In this document: positions 25,501-33,029 of the stretch, one piece after another
How the letters are laid out: the number at the start of each line of letters is the position of its first letter
How positions within the stretch are numbered: position 1 is the stretch's first letter
NCBI GenBank assembly: GCA_023548195.1
Contig: JAJHZJ010000496.1
Location: forward strand, 4,050,001 to 4,114,000
Direction of reading: 5' to 3'
Length of the DNA stretch: 64,000 nt
Source of the DNA: Bettongia penicillata ogilbyi
Taxonomy: Eukaryota > Chordata > Mammalia > Diprotodontia > Potoroidae
Made by a program: the position numbers and the translations under genes
The notes under the pieces: generated by a model
What the model saw: the letters and a program-made list of their open reading frames with translations, nothing else
What the model was told of the DNA's origin: nothing
The model's database searches: none

Positions 25501-26198
25501 TCCCCTACTTCCCTCTTTCTACCTACCCTTCTAAACCCACTGCCTATCCAAATCTCCATTATCTTTTAAATAGATTGTTTAGGAACTTGTAAAGAGACTG
25601 ATATACATCAGTTGCTTTAGAAAAATGCCTTATATTCTTTAGCTTATTTCAAAAATGCCAGTGAATCTACTTCTCATTTCAACTTTATGATTGTCTTTCT
25701 ACTGTAAAATCTCATTTCCAAAGTGTGACTAACTGTCTACAAAAGAATGCTGCACTGTTAATTTCAACAATTAAAAAAATTGTAGACTAGTGCTAGCACG
25801 TCATCTAATCCAATATCTATTCAAGAGGGCTCCTTTCAGATAAACTACAAGCACCTATTTCTTGATCTGTTCTAATTTTCTTACTAAGATACTTTAAATC
25901 AATTTTCCTCAGAGTTTGCCATCTTTTTCGCTCATTTTGAATTGTCTTATCTATGCTATGGTGAAGAGTTTCTAAGCCTTTGTGGATAAGGATCTCTCTT
26001 AAATAAGGTAATAGTACTGATGATGAAGTAGAGGAGCTCAGTGCCATGATCAGCACCACTCAGAAAATCTTTGAGTATGTTTTCAACCTTCTTCTTTTGT
26101 CTTCCCAGGGTATTTCATCTCCTTCCCTTGTCAGCCTTCCAGCCTTCTTTGAAAAGAGGAGTCATACTTTAAGCCGGTCTACAACTCATTTGATATGA
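2292..26198 (+). CDS. ECT2: ECT2, 3' half: 12 coding exons (DH domain to C terminus)
   Basis: Twelve exons join in frame to 439 codons closely matching vertebrate ECT2 as I recall it. Known role of the family: a Rho guanine-nucleotide exchange factor that activates RhoA at the cell equator in cytokinesis, recruited by the centralspindlin complex, and nuclear in interphase. Layout in local residue numbers: rest of the DH domain about 1-180 (CR3 helix with RPVQRLPSV near 119-127), PH domain about 190-320 (strand VTLFLFNDCLE, final helix with Trp at 307), then a basic tail with a Thr-Pro site at 370-371 followed by Lys-Arg, and the C terminus STTHLI. BRCT repeats and the first DH helix lie upstream of the window. 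All introns are GT-AG and phases agree at every junction. No stop or frameshift is seen, so this is the active gene, not a retrocopy. Confidence 0.97.
2760..2988 (-). repeat. MAR1-like SINE, antisense
   Basis: Antisense BovB-type tail (GTCTTGTCTGACTTTTTGATC), then TTTTCTTGGCAAAGATACTGG, GTCATACAGCTAGTGAGTGT and TCCAGGCCCAGTGCTGGATC at the tRNA-related head. Nearly complete. Confidence 0.78.
3345..6755 (-). mobile_element. L1-derived element with HAL1-like layout (ORF1 kept, EN and RT missing)
   Basis: Antisense, about 3.4 kb. Read on the minus strand from the right: a GC-richer 5' UTR (about 6755-6000), an ORF1 remnant (about 5950-5050), a pyrimidine-rich linker (about 4870-4350), a segment equivalent to the ORF2 C terminus (about 4330-3690), and the 3' UTR to 3345. 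The endonuclease and most of the reverse transcriptase of a normal L1 are absent from between ORF1 and the C-terminal segment. HAL1 elements are known L1 derivatives that keep ORF1 and lose ORF2, so L1 proteins from elsewhere would have driven its copying. It fills most of the first intron in view. No clear target-site duplication was found. Confidence 0.72.
5050..5950 (-). pseudogene. L1 ORF1 remnant
   Basis: The best stretch (5530-5339) reads LENRSKRDNLRTIGLPE and later GKMEIERIH, the L1 ORF1 RNA-binding region (compare ENRSRRNNLRI and IERAHR in other L1s). Further left, IIAKFQASQIKEKILQ matches the ORF1 C-terminal domain. Right of it (5920-5560) is a Lys/Glu-rich coiled-coil-like stretch. 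Several stops and frameshifts break it, so no protein is made. Confidence 0.75.
7085..7245 (+). repeat. CORE-SINE
   Basis: tRNA-related head GTGTGGTGTAGTGGAAAGAG, then AGACCCAAGTTCAGATCCTGC and a decayed core ending GGGGCTGGTCTAGATTGCAA. Confidence 0.6.
7246..7455 (+). repeat. Old hAT/MER5-like non-autonomous repeat
   Basis: TTCTTAACCTGGTGT at the left and AAAGGTGAAGAACCTC at the right are inverted and complementary in part. In between is AACTGTATTGCAATATAATTG and GGCTTCATCAGACACTGCC. A shorter relative lies at about 51,820. Family assignment is from memory. Confidence 0.45.
7555..7623 (+). CDS. ECT2: ECT2 coding exon 2 of 12 in window (DH domain)
   Basis: 69 bp, 23 codons, phase 0-0, flanked by TTTCAG and GTGAGT. 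Encodes EDLEDLIINWDESKSIGDIF and the following LKY. This is the DH segment leading into CR2. The upstream intron is about 5.1 kb and holds a large antisense L1-derived element. Confidence 0.96.
7799..7908. mobile_element. Mariner-type MITE, about 110 bp, palindromic
   Basis: Terminal inverted repeats CTGTGTGTCCCAAAAAAGTC and (reverse strand) CCGGGCATCCCAAAAAGTCT flank an internal palindrome rich in AAGCTTTAA. TA dinucleotides sit on both sides (7797-7798, 7909-7910), the expected Tc1/mariner target duplication. No transposase. Confidence 0.82.
7911..8553. other. ECT2 intron, no recognisable feature
   Basis: A/T-rich, apparently unique. It ends in the pyrimidine tract of the exon at 8554. Confidence 0.6.
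8554..8664 (+). CDS. ECT2: ECT2 coding exon 3 of 12 in window (DH CR2)
   Basis: 111 bp, 37 codons, phase 0-0, acceptor CTTTCAG and donor GTAAAG. Encodes SKDLVKIYPPFVNFFEMSKE and ends RFHAFLK. The YPPFVNFF core corresponds to CR2 of the DH fold. Confidence 0.96.
8800..9090 (+). repeat. Weak SINE-like stretch
   Basis: CCCAGTGTAGTGGACAGAATGCTGACTC resembles a decayed CORE-SINE head; the rest is not assignable. 9091-9540 shows nothing I can name. Confidence 0.3.
9545..10022 (+). repeat. L2 LINE 3' end
   Basis: Decayed ORF2 end (TTTAAGTCTCAGCTGAAGAC, CACCTTCACAGGAAGCTTTT) and the L2 3' terminus GTGCCTGGCATATGACAGG followed by TTTAATAAATGCTTGTTAAC. It ends 55 bp before the exon at 10,078. Confidence 0.8.
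10078..10174 (+). CDS. ECT2: ECT2 coding exon 4 of 12 in window (DH CR3)
   Basis: 97 bp, starting in phase 0 and ending after the first base of an Asp codon. Encodes INQAKPECGRQSLAELLIRP followed by VQRLPSVALLLN. RPVQRLP is the CR3 signature of DH domains, on the helix that contacts the Rho GTPase. Donor is GTACTT, a weaker match than its neighbours. Confidence 0.96.
10408..10553. repeat. (CA)n microsatellite
   Basis: Imperfect ACACAGA units run into a pure CA tract of about 90 bp in the intron after the exon ending 10,174. The Cys-Val-rich open frames it creates are artefacts. Confidence 0.95.
10860..11205 (-). repeat. L1 3' UTR fragment, antisense
   Basis: TTTCCATTTGCATTGTTGTAGTCATTAGG and CTTGGCTCTGCATT match the antisense marsupial L1 3' end. 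The right edge is roughly 40 bp before the exon at 11,243. Confidence 0.55.
11243..11324 (+). CDS. ECT2: ECT2 coding exon 5 of 12 in window (end of DH)
   Basis: 82 bp. The first two bases complete the split Asp codon and the last two open a split Thr codon. Encodes LKKHTADDNPDKNTLERAIG then SLKEVM, the last long helix of the DH domain. The acceptor ATTAAAG has a weak pyrimidine tract, and an antisense L1 fragment ends roughly 40 bp upstream of the exon. Confidence 0.95.
11325..12648. other. ECT2 intron, no recognisable feature
   Basis: Mostly A/T-rich unique sequence. No repeat family or coding tract is convincing. Confidence 0.6.
12649..12727 (+). CDS. ECT2: ECT2 coding exon 6 of 12 in window (DH-PH junction)
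   Basis: 79 bp. One base completes the split Thr codon, then 26 codons run from HINEDKRKTEAQKQIFDVVY to GCP. Acceptor TTTGCAG, donor GTAAGT. It covers the last DH helix and the linker into the PH domain. The next intron is only 168 bp, the shortest seen in this part of the gene. Confidence 0.95.
12896..13015 (+). CDS. ECT2: ECT2 coding exon 7 of 12 in window (PH domain start)
   Basis: 120 bp, 40 codons, phase 0-0, acceptor CATGTAG and donor GTATGT. Encodes ANLLSSHRSLVQRVETISLG and ends QVTLFLFNDCLE. The alternating hydrophobic VTLFLFNDCLE is a typical PH beta strand of RhoGEFs. Confidence 0.96.
13016..14086. other. ECT2 intron, no recognisable feature
   Basis: Unique-looking, with T-rich tracts around 13,600-13,860 and before the acceptor at 14,086. 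Nothing named with confidence. Confidence 0.55.
14087..14225 (+). CDS. ECT2: ECT2 coding exon 8 of 12 in window (PH domain)
   Basis: 139 bp: 46 codons plus the first base of an Asp codon. A long T-run and TTAAACAG acceptor precede it and GTCTGT follows. Encodes IARKRHKVIGTFKSPHGHIR and ends LDIKETE. The basic ARKRHK stretch sits in the first half of the PH domain. Confidence 0.95.
14226..15530. other. ECT2 intron, no recognisable feature
   Basis: A/T-rich unique sequence without clear repeats or open frames. Confidence 0.6.
15531..15685 (+). CDS. ECT2: ECT2 coding exon 9 of 12 in window (PH C-terminal helix)
   Basis: 155 bp: two bases complete the split Asp codon, then 51 codons. Encodes CHNAFALLVRPPTEQANILL and later DTWLKMLCRHVANTICKADA. 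The conserved Trp in TWLKML marks the C-terminal helix that closes PH domains. Acceptor TCTCTAG, donor GTAAGT. The following intron of about 6.9 kb is the longest in the window. Confidence 0.96.
15880..16415 (+). repeat. Two decayed MIR-type SINE remnants
   Basis: 15,880-16,050 has TTATTTTCCTTATTTGTGAAATGAG and TCTCTAAGGCCCTTTATG. 16,225-16,415 has the same order with GTAGTCTCTAGGGTCTCTTTTC. Both match the 'cctcatctgtaaaatg' and 'ctaaggtcccttc' parts of marsupial MIR-like SINEs. Confidence 0.5.
16870..17420 (-). repeat. Old L1 3' end, antisense
   Basis: Keeps the order seen in better antisense L1 copies here: TTTAGCCATTCTCCCCAGG, then GGCGGCTCTAAGC, then GGGGGTATATTTCCAAGTAGG and GGTCAAAAGGTACC. 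Strongly diverged. Confidence 0.5.
17421..18190. other. ECT2 intron, pyrimidine-rich, no recognisable feature
   Basis: T/C-rich sequence. It gives a 122-codon open frame (17,823-18,191) with no recognisable protein character. Confidence 0.5.
18195..18435 (+). repeat. CORE/MIR-type SINE, nearly complete
   Basis: Head TAGAGCTCTGGGCCTGGAGTCAGG, then CTAGCTATGTGACCCTGGAC, CTGTAAAATGGGGATTATTA and AGTGCCTAGAGCATGACAGG. Confidence 0.75.
18760..18836. repeat. (TG)n/(TA)n microsatellite
   Basis: Alternating TGTG, CATA and TATA units. It generates small Tyr/Ile-rich open frames only. Confidence 0.9.
19735..19985 (+). repeat. MIR-type SINE
   Basis: GAGAGTGCTGACCGTTCTTGG head, ACCCGAGTTCAAATCTTGATC, TTCCTTATGTGGAAAATGAGG and GTAAAGTGTTGTATAAATGC tail. 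Confidence 0.65.
20105..20352 (+). repeat. MAR1-like SINE, full length
   Basis: GTGGGTAGAGCGCTAAGCC head, GACCTGAGTTCAAATGTGACC, GAAAACCCCTGGACATGC and the BovB-like tail GTCACAAAGAATGGGACACA. It gives a 97-codon open frame that is not a gene. Confidence 0.8.
20353..21374. other. ECT2 intron, no recognisable feature
   Basis: Unique-looking, GC-richer around 20,620-21,000. No repeat or exon recognised. Confidence 0.5.
21375..21965 (+). repeat. L2 LINE 3' end
   Basis: Decayed L2 ORF2 end (TGCTCTGCTCCAGCCAAACTGG, CTGCCTAGAACATCC) and 3' terminus around TGTAGGCATTTGATAAATAT. Confidence 0.7.
22105..22440 (-). repeat. Old L1 3' fragment, antisense
   Basis: TGGTCATTTTCCAAAGAATTCC, GATTTTCAGAGTGGATGG and TTTACAATCCTACCAATGTG follow the antisense L1 ORF2 C-terminal order. 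Confidence 0.45.
22575..22682 (+). CDS. ECT2: ECT2 coding exon 10 of 12 in window (post-PH tail)
   Basis: 108 bp, 36 codons, phase 0-0, acceptor GACAG, donor GTAAGA. Encodes ENLIYTADPEAFEVNTKDMD and STLSRASRAIKKTSKR. The terminal basic cluster RAIKKTSKR belongs to the polybasic region that, in the known protein, helps bind acidic membrane lipids. Confidence 0.95.
22683..23409. other. ECT2 intron; a SINE remnant at about 23,140-23,280
   Basis: Contains CTTAAGTTCCTCACTTATAAAACTGGG and AAAGTGCTTTGAAAAATATC, typical of a decayed MIR. Otherwise unique. Confidence 0.45.
23410..23559 (+). CDS. ECT2: ECT2 coding exon 11 of 12 in window (C-terminal tail, Thr-Pro site)
   Basis: 150 bp, 50 codons, phase 0-0, acceptor ACTAG, donor GTAAGT. 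Encodes VTRAFSFTKTPKRAFQRTLI, then a Ser-rich stretch ending STSSLA. The TPKR sequence is the equivalent of the mitotic Cdk1 site known in the human tail; that phosphorylation is reported to limit membrane binding. Compared with my recollection of the human protein this exon is the least conserved of the set and about one codon longer, in its Ser-rich middle. Confidence 0.94.
23560..25814. other. Last ECT2 intron, left part, no recognisable feature
   Basis: A/T-rich unique sequence. Short open frames look random. Confidence 0.55.
25815..26095 (-). pseudogene. Unidentified protein-like tract in the last ECT2 intron
   Basis: On the minus strand two overlapping frames look coding: the right part reads VENILKDFLSGADHGTELLY, the left part reads EILIHKGLETLHHSIDKTIQ then KIDLKYLSKKIR and a stop near 25,817. 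One frameshift near 25,995 would join them. I do not recognise the family. A decayed retrocopy is possible, as is chance. Confidence 0.3.
26109..26198 (+). CDS. ECT2: ECT2 last coding exon with stop codon
   Basis: 29 codons and TGA (26196-26198) after a CTTCCCAG acceptor. Encodes GISSPSLVSLPAFFEKRSHT and ends LSRSTTHLI, the usual ECT2 C terminus. The stop codon is followed by a long A/T-rich 3' UTR in the same exon. Confidence 0.96.
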   Translation, partial: GISSPSLVSLPAFFEKRSHTLSRSTTHLI

Positions 26199-27465
26199 AG
26201 TTATTCCTCTTATATGATGTCTTAATCCAATGACTGACAAGCAGCTTATTCTTGAGACAAGAAACTGACTTAAATAGTACTGTCATTAGCACTTGATGAA
26301 AACCAGGAGGAAGTTAGGTAACACTAAAGTAACCATTTGAATTTTTTAAAGGAATTAGTTGCTCAATTATAAATATAAACTTAAGTGAAGAATTTGATAT
26401 TGGTTTAGATGTATTTATTTGTTTCAACTTATCTTTCCATGCCAATATCTTAAGTTATTTCTAACATCAGTAATTTTGATCCGTTGATACAATAAATGAT
26501 TTTATTGTTGGATGCAAAGGTTCTGATGTAAACTATTTTGTATAGTGCTTATTAACGATCTTGTGAAATACATCTTTGTATTTAAATGCTATGTGTTCAG
26601 TGCAGAGATCAAGTAACATTGTCAAGATTGTCACTGAATAAATGACTTCCCTGGCAGCTAACTCAGCAGACACGTTTGCTTCCCTGCGCTCCTTCAAGTA
26701 CCATAACTTCTCTGTTGTATAGCCTATTATTATTGTGTATTTCCAAAACTGGCACATGAGGAAAAAAGTGATAATTTGCCCCCATATGAAAATGGTAACA
26801 GTCAGAAATGATCAAAATCCTTTTATAGATTGTAGTGAGGACATAGTTTTGAAAATATTATATGTTTTGCACAGAAATAGGTCAGTGGATACATGTAGTT
26901 AGTTCAGAGTCCAGATGCTTTATCATACTTTTAAAATTTAGTTTTATAGTTTGCAAAAGTTCACTTTGAGTATAAGACTATGAAAAAATGATGCTGATAA
27001 TTTGTAGCATTTAATCAAAATTAGTTTGAAAGTTGGCATTGTTTGCTTATCTGCTTTTAAAATGCATGTATATATTTGGATATTTCATTGTGAAACTCAG
27101 ATTGTGGTTCTGAATCAATTGTAAAATTAAATTCATTTATTAACTGTAAAGAAAGCTCCATTCCAAATTGTCTAATTTTAACAGAATATAGTCTTGTTTT
27201 TTCATCATAGTGAATATTTTGAAATAATCACATTTTTCCTATGGGTATTTGTCTGCCTTTCTTATCTGTTTAGGGACTAGTCTAAACACATTGATGCCAT
27301 TTAATAATTCTCTGGTTTCTGTTGTAAGAAATTAACTGACTCCATACAGTTGTTGTATGTTGTATATGTAACCAGAGTGCTGCTTTTGAGAATATTAAAT
27401 GGCCCTTTTCTGATGTGTTTTTAAAATTAAGAACATGTAAATAAAGATGTAAAAACCTCCAATGT
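26199..27465 (+). other. ECT2: ECT2 3' UTR
   Basis: About 1.27 kb of A/T-rich sequence without a recognised repeat. It holds early AATAAA hexamers at 26491-26496 and 26637-26642, a Pumilio-type element TGTATATA at 27067-27074, and a second, TGTAAATA, at 27436-27443 overlapping the distal poly(A) signal. The end at about 27,465 is inferred from that signal and the T/G-rich stretch just after it. Confidence 0.8.
27440..27445 (+). promoter_or_regulatory. ECT2: Distal poly(A) signal AATAAA of ECT2
   Basis: Canonical hexamer 1.24 kb after the stop, followed within about 25 bp by TGTTTTGCTGTTCTG, a plausible downstream T/G-rich element. Upstream hexamers at 26,491 and 26,637 could give shorter transcripts. 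Confidence 0.75.
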
Positions 27466-29135
27466 TTTGCTGTTCTGATTTAAAAAAAAAGAAAATCCAG
27501 AAAACCAACAAAAAAACGACTCCAGAATCTTTTGATATTTCAAAATGAATTTGCTACAGGTGGTTACTTACCACAGTCATTCTTGTACCCTAAAACAATT
27601 AAATTATAGGAGTAAGTTCATTTTATAAATTAGTTAAAATAAAAAAAAACAAAACTAAAAAGTGCAAATCAAAGGAAGGTGCCATTATTTATGTATCTGA
27701 CTTTCTAGATCATATGACAGCTATGATCAAATGGCTGTCACCTAACTGGTTTCCTTAGAATAATGTAGAAGAGTCAATAGAAGGTGATGTCAGAAATCTC
27801 TCCACACTGACATTTGTGGCCAATGACTAAGGCTATGTGGATGATCCTATTATCTATTAAGATACTCCAGAAATTCATACTGTGTTTAAAAAGTCTAAAT
27901 TTTGTTGTGTCAGTTTTTATTTTTAGGTCTTAATCTCACCATCCTGAAGGAACTTTTTATCATTTTGTGATCTAAGAGAGAGACTATAATTCCCTAAATG
28001 TATTTTTAGTTTATTTTTAACTCAGGCTCTTATAAAATGTGGTCAGAATATGGCAAAAGCATGCCCTAGCACTAGAATACTTGATTCAATCAACTTTGAA
28101 AGTAATTTTTAAGAAGTTAGTCTATTCAGATATTGTCATAAGACCCTCAAAAGAGGAAACATGATGTACTTTACTTTAAAAAAACTTGATTTAAAACCAT
28201 GTGAATTTTCACAAGTGATAAATGAGGGTATGAAGATTCAGTTGGTAAAATGATTTATCATAGGGTTGCTTTAGTAAGCTTCTCTAGCATGTTTAAAATA
28301 TTGCTTGATTTAATAAGTAGTGAGCATTTTTTATTTATAGCTTTTTACAAGGCACCTGGGAGGGGTACAAGGAGAATTGGTCTTGTTTTTAAATAGGACC
28401 TTGTTATTTTTAAACAAAGTTTAGCAGATATTGCAGGACAAGTCAGACATTGCTGGGAAAGCTCATTGAAAATGATGATACAAAATGTATCTCATAGTCT
28501 TCTTGGGCCTTTCTCTGGAATTCTTAATGATTGGAGCAGTGATGATACATTAGCTAGGATGTTAATGAACAAAGACCTAAGGAGTTATAGTAGTATAGGA
28601 TGTTTGTTCATGGGTCTTACCTGTCCCTGCTTGGGCTTGACAACAGGCAGAGCCTGACATCAACACTTTCTGCCTCCTGACTGGAAAGACCTAGGACATA
28701 ACCTCCTGCTCATGCCTGCTGTGAGTTATTTTTAACAATTCATCAAATATTGACAGGCTTATAAAGAAATGTATCTAACTTGCTTAGCTAAAACAATTTA
28801 ATTGCATTCTTGCAGTTGTGTACATCCACTGCTGAATCTGTGGTGTTAGCCTTATTTCTAGTCCTGTCACAGAGACATATTCTCTAGTGATTCAGATTCT
28901 ACTGGGTAGAGTCGGTGGATGGTGTATGGAAAACTCCAGGCTGCTAATTCCTAGGGGTACCAGGGAAAAGCATATTAACTTGTCTTGTTAATCTCTCTAA
29001 GACAAGTTAGAGTGTAGGCACCAGGCTGCAGTGGACTGTGGCAGGCGTTTCCTACACCCAAGGGGGAAAATGGTTCAGTTCACACTTGTTACTTTGCAAC
29101 TTTGGAGAACATATTTATACAGGTAGTCTGCAAAC
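27466..29135. other. Intergenic, no recognisable repeat
   Basis: Downstream of ECT2. Mostly unique A/T-rich DNA, with a 10-bp inverted repeat (AACTTGTCTT / AAGACAAGTT) at 28,977-29,008 around a 12-base loop. Confidence 0.5.
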
Positions 29136-29139
29136 CATC

Positions 29140-29330
29140 CATGTCCATAGGATGTAGGGCTGGAAGATCTCATAGAGTCTTATCCCCTTATTTTGTAGAT
29201 GAGGAAACAGGCCTAGAGAGACATGAAGTGGCTTAGCTGCGATCAAAGCTAGTAGTGTTTGTGATGGAATTTAAACCCATGTCATCCTGACCTAGTCATA
29301 GTATTTACCCACTACACCACCCTCCCATCA
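29140..29330 (+). repeat. MIR-type SINE
   Basis: TAGATGAGGAAACAGGCCTAG, GATGGAATTTAAACCCATGTC and CCACTACACCACCCTCC follow the MIR order used in marsupials. Confidence 0.65.
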
Positions 29331-29544
29331 ATTCTTCAGAGAGGATATACTTGAAGTGAGGGATCCCTCCCTGTAGTTCTTTCCAGGGAGACCAGGTTTG
29401 TCATTTGGGTGCCTTTGTGACCTCCTCTTGAGACATGATAGGTCTCATGTGTGATGGAAACATTGCTGCGGCTGGCAAAGCCCCCAAGCCTGTCGTCCTG
29501 CTAGGAAGTCAGCAGCTTTTTTTCCCACTGGCTTCTGGTATATC

Positions 29545-29756
29545 CTTTAACCTGTCTGGATGAAGGGTTCGTCATCTTTGAAGGGGGGAGGATCCCATTT
29601 GCACGCTGTCTCCAACCCAGGGCTGTTGTGAAGGTCCGATAAGAGAATACATGGGGAAATACTTTTGTAGGTTTAACACATTGTAGAAAATGTAAGCCAT
29701 ACGGAAGGCTTGTTAGGAAGAAAAAATGAGTGCGTGCGTGTGTGTGTGTGTGTATG
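29545..29756 (+). repeat. SINE 3' part and (TG)n
   Basis: 29,545-29,705 is a decayed CORE-SINE 3' half (CAGGGCTGTTGTGAAGGTCC). 29,733-29,756 is a short TG tract. Confidence 0.5.
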
Positions 29757-29869
29757 TGTAAATCTTTTCACATAAGGAACAAGGTATGTATTTGTACCTG
29801 CCACGTATCCAAAGGAGTCTCTGATACACCCCTCCACTTGCTCTGTGATCCTTCCATGTTGTCCTTCAT

Positions 29870-30125
29870 ATTCCCCGCCCCAGATGCTTTATGTCCTGAC
29901 TGTGTCTTACTGGCTGTCTCTCTTGCCCAGCTGGAGTAGTCTTCCCTTCTCAACTCTTTGCCTTTAAGACCCAACTCCAATCCTACCTGTTGAGAGGCCT
30001 TTCCTTCTCTTCTCCCTTCCCATCACTATCAGTGCCTTCCCACCAAGATTAACTTCCATTTGGTTTATATATGTGCTTTGTGAATTTTGATATTTGCATG
30101 TTGTCTTTCCAACTAGAACTTCTTA
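29870..30125 (+). repeat. L2 LINE fragment
   Basis: TGCCTTTAAGACCCAACTCC, GAGAGGCCTTTCCTTCTC and TTATATATGTGCTTTG match the L2 ORF2 end and 3' UTR. Confidence 0.65.
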
Positions 30126-31160
30126 AGGGGAAGTGAACTGAAAAGTCCCGTTGATGTTTATGGCTGGAATACCAGGACTGATGTTCCTGGCTAAACTTGA
30201 AGGAATATTGTCCTCAAGTTCCAGTGTTCAGCTCTGGGTCCCCATAAAGGATGGGGGGGATGGGAATGGTGATAGATATTGAACCTGTGATTGGTCTAGG
30301 CAACTCTCAGGTGTGGAAACCACCCCACCAATGCAGGTCAACGACATTTCTTCAATTTTCAGTCTTAGAGTTATATGACGTGGGTCCTCACAGCAAGTGT
30401 GTAAGAAGGTGTGCTCTCTGTTTTCCTTTTATTCTTCTTCAGGCTTTCCCAGACTTTGTTTACCAAGAGGGGTACCACCCTTCCCTTCTCGCATTAACTT
30501 CCTTTTATGTGTCATCTTCTATTAGATTGTAAATCCTTCGTTCTTCTGGTAGACTCATCCCCAGCTTAGCACAATGCCTGGCACATAGTAGTATGTAATA
30601 AATGCTCATTTGCTATATTCATTTGGATGAGAACATCCACTTAGCCTGGCACCTTCATGTCTCCCTTTTTTACTTTGGCAGCCCAGTTCTGCTTTAGAAA
30701 AGGAAAAAACAACTGTACTAGTCCTTGTTCGTGTCATTCATATTCACAAAACATTAAACTATTCCTCTAGTCTTCGTCCTTGGATACTTCAGTTCAACAA
30801 ACACCTATTTGAATGCTGACCAGGTGAAATGGACCCTACCCTCAAGGAGCTTACATGGTTATCATCAAAGCAGGAATCTTGCTGCAAGAATAAAACATTA
30901 CATGAGTGACTTCAGATGACCTCATAGACTGACTGCTAAGTGCTCTATGGTAGTGATGTATAGAAAGAGCCGCTTCATAAATATTCATTGCTAGGAAAAA
31001 TCTCACCTTACATGCTGTTGGACAAAAGTGGTAAGTCATCTTATTTTAAGGTCACTCTCATTAACACTTCATTACTGTGACTTACACTGCTGTCTATGGA
31101 AAACAAAACCTCCAGGGAATGAGAGATATTTTCAAATAATTTATAATGCCAATGTTTCGC
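30126..31160. other. Intergenic; L2 3' end at about 30,485-30,625
   Basis: The L2 3' end is clear (AGCACAATGCCTGGCACATAG, AATAAATGCTC). The rest is unassigned, with a possible 'caaacacctatttgaatgctgacc' repeat piece near 30,795. Confidence 0.6.
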
Positions 31161-31164
31161 TAGA

Positions 31165-31400
31165 AAGAGAGTGTGATGTGTAGGAAGTGGGACTCAGAGA
31201 GAGGATGGTCTGGGTTCGAGTTCTGCTTACAACACGTCCCAGCAGTATGACCCAGGGCAAAGCCTTTCACCTCAGTGTTCCGAGTAATTCTGGAAGACTA
31301 TAAATTGCAGAGAAGGTGCTGACAGCCTTTGGAAGAGGGAGTTTCCATGCCAGGAGTTCCCCACATTCATGAAATCATAGTCCTGGAACCCCCAAAAATA
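31165..31400 (+). repeat. Marsupial SINE
   Basis: GGATGGTCTGGGTTCGAGTTC head, TATGACCCAGGGCAAAGCC, AGACTATAAATTGCAGAGAA and AGGGAGTTTCCATGCCAGG. A partial relative is at 45,440-45,545. Confidence 0.55.
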
Positions 31401-31839
31401 GGTTTAACTCCAACTGCTTTCCAATAAAATTGTTTCTCTTTGGCAGGCATTGTTAGGTGATTACCAACATGAGATGGACTTCAAAAGAAAAATGGTATGG
31501 AAACCTCAGAAGAGAGTAGACTATGTCGGTGCTTTCTCCCTGCCCTGTGATAGGGAGGTGGGCAGACTACCCATCAGTGGGGAGGTTGCAAATCATGGAG
31601 CTTGCTTGAACACCAGGAAGAAGAAAAGGATAATTAACATCTTACTTAGTTTAGTTCATCTAATTGACTTCTTTCTATCAAGGAGGATAGAAAGGAAGAA
31701 ATGAGTTTCTTCATATTTGGAGTTAGGGTAAGTTATGTAGCTGGTCTATACTGGGGTGGGCTGTGGGGGGCGGGGGAGGAGGAGAGAAGGAGCCAGCATC
31801 TTGTATTGGGCAGGTGTCTCCTATCAAAATCCCAACTTC

Positions 31840-32035
31840 TCCCTTCCCCTTTTTGCTTTTCAGCTCTCTTCTTTATAGATTGTCTCTCCCCATTAGAATG
31901 TAATCCTGAGGGTAGACGCTGTCTTTTTTTTGTCCTTTCTTTATATGCCTAGTGCTGAATACGGTGCTTAGCATATAGTGCTTAGCATATAGTAAAGCTC
32001 AGTAATGCTTATGGCCTTGACTTGTTAACTTGAAA
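31840..32035 (+). repeat. L2 LINE 3' end
   Basis: CCATTAGAATGTAATCCTGAGG through GCTTAGCATATAGTAAAGC. The last unit GTGCTTAGCATATA is directly repeated twice. Confidence 0.7.
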
Positions 32036-32169
32036 CCAGGCTTAAGTTAACTCCAGAAGTCAGAGAAGACTGGGCATATTTAGGATGGCAGAACTTGGGG
32101 GCAAGCTAATTCTTTAAGACCTCTATTATTTAATCAGTCGATGAGTAAATATTTATTAAGTGCCTGTGA

Positions 32170-32760
32170 TGCGTTCTGTCTGAGCCATCCCCCTCTGTCT
32201 TGCCAATCCCTTCTTTTCATTTTTCTCCCTTCTGAACTTTCATCCTTATTGTGATCAGGTGGCTTTGCATGTCTCCAGGCCCACCCACCCCAGACTTGTT
32301 CACCCATTTCTTAGGCTCCTTTTGCCCTTTGGAATCACATACACTATTCTCAACAAATTCCTGTGTGTCCACAAACTTTTTAAACAACATCTTTTATATC
32401 TCTTGGTTCAATGGGAATCTTGACTTTTTTCTGAGGATACCACTTCCCCCAACACCTGACCATCACAGACCTGAGAAGACTTGACATGACCTGGGCCTGC
32501 TTCTTTTACACAGTTTCCTCTAACTCTGTGTGTCAATAATCCTTCCTCTTTGGAAGTCCATATAGTTTGTTTGTACCATCTTCATTCTGTCCTTGGGGCT
32601 GCCATCAGTTGGACTCTACTTAACTCACTTTTCTCAGTGATGTTAGGCCTTACCTCACCATCTTTGGGAACTTTGATATTCATGTTGACAGTCCTATCTG
32701 TCCAGCCTCAGTCTCTTCCCCCAAGCTTTAGTCCTTGATAGATGCTAGACAGTAAACCTA
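32170..32760 (+). repeat. L2-like LINE, endonuclease part
   Basis: At about 32,662-32,694 one frame reads FGNFDIHVDSP, matching the GDFNIHVD motif of LINE endonucleases. Flanks are consistent with L2 but frame-broken. Confidence 0.5.
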
Positions 32761-32764
32761 GAGT

Positions 32765-33025
32765 CAGCTAGGTGGTCCAGTGGATAGAACCCTGGGCCTG
32801 GAGTCAGGAAGACCCAAGTTCAAACCTGGTCTTAGACACAAAGTTGTGTGACCCTGGGTAAGTCACTTAGCCTCTGTCTGCCTCAGTTTGTTTCTTCACC
32901 TGTAAAAATGGGGATAATAATAGCATGTTCCTTACAGGGTTATTGTGAGGATCAAACGGGATGGTATTTGTAAAACTTAGCACAGGACCTGGCACATAAT
33001 AAGTACTTAGTAAGTATTAATGTTC
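32765..33025 (+). repeat. CORE/MIR-type SINE, nearly complete
   Basis: GGTCCAGTGGATAGAACCCTGG head, CCTGGAGTCAGGAAGACCC, GGGATAATAATAGCATG and CCTGGCACATAATAAG tail. Confidence 0.8.
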
Positions 33026-33029
33026 TCCC

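Noticed and set aside
28977..29008. 10-bp inverted repeat with 12-base loop as a regulatory hairpin
   Set aside because: Short, imperfectly placed and without context; such repeats occur by chance in this much sequence.
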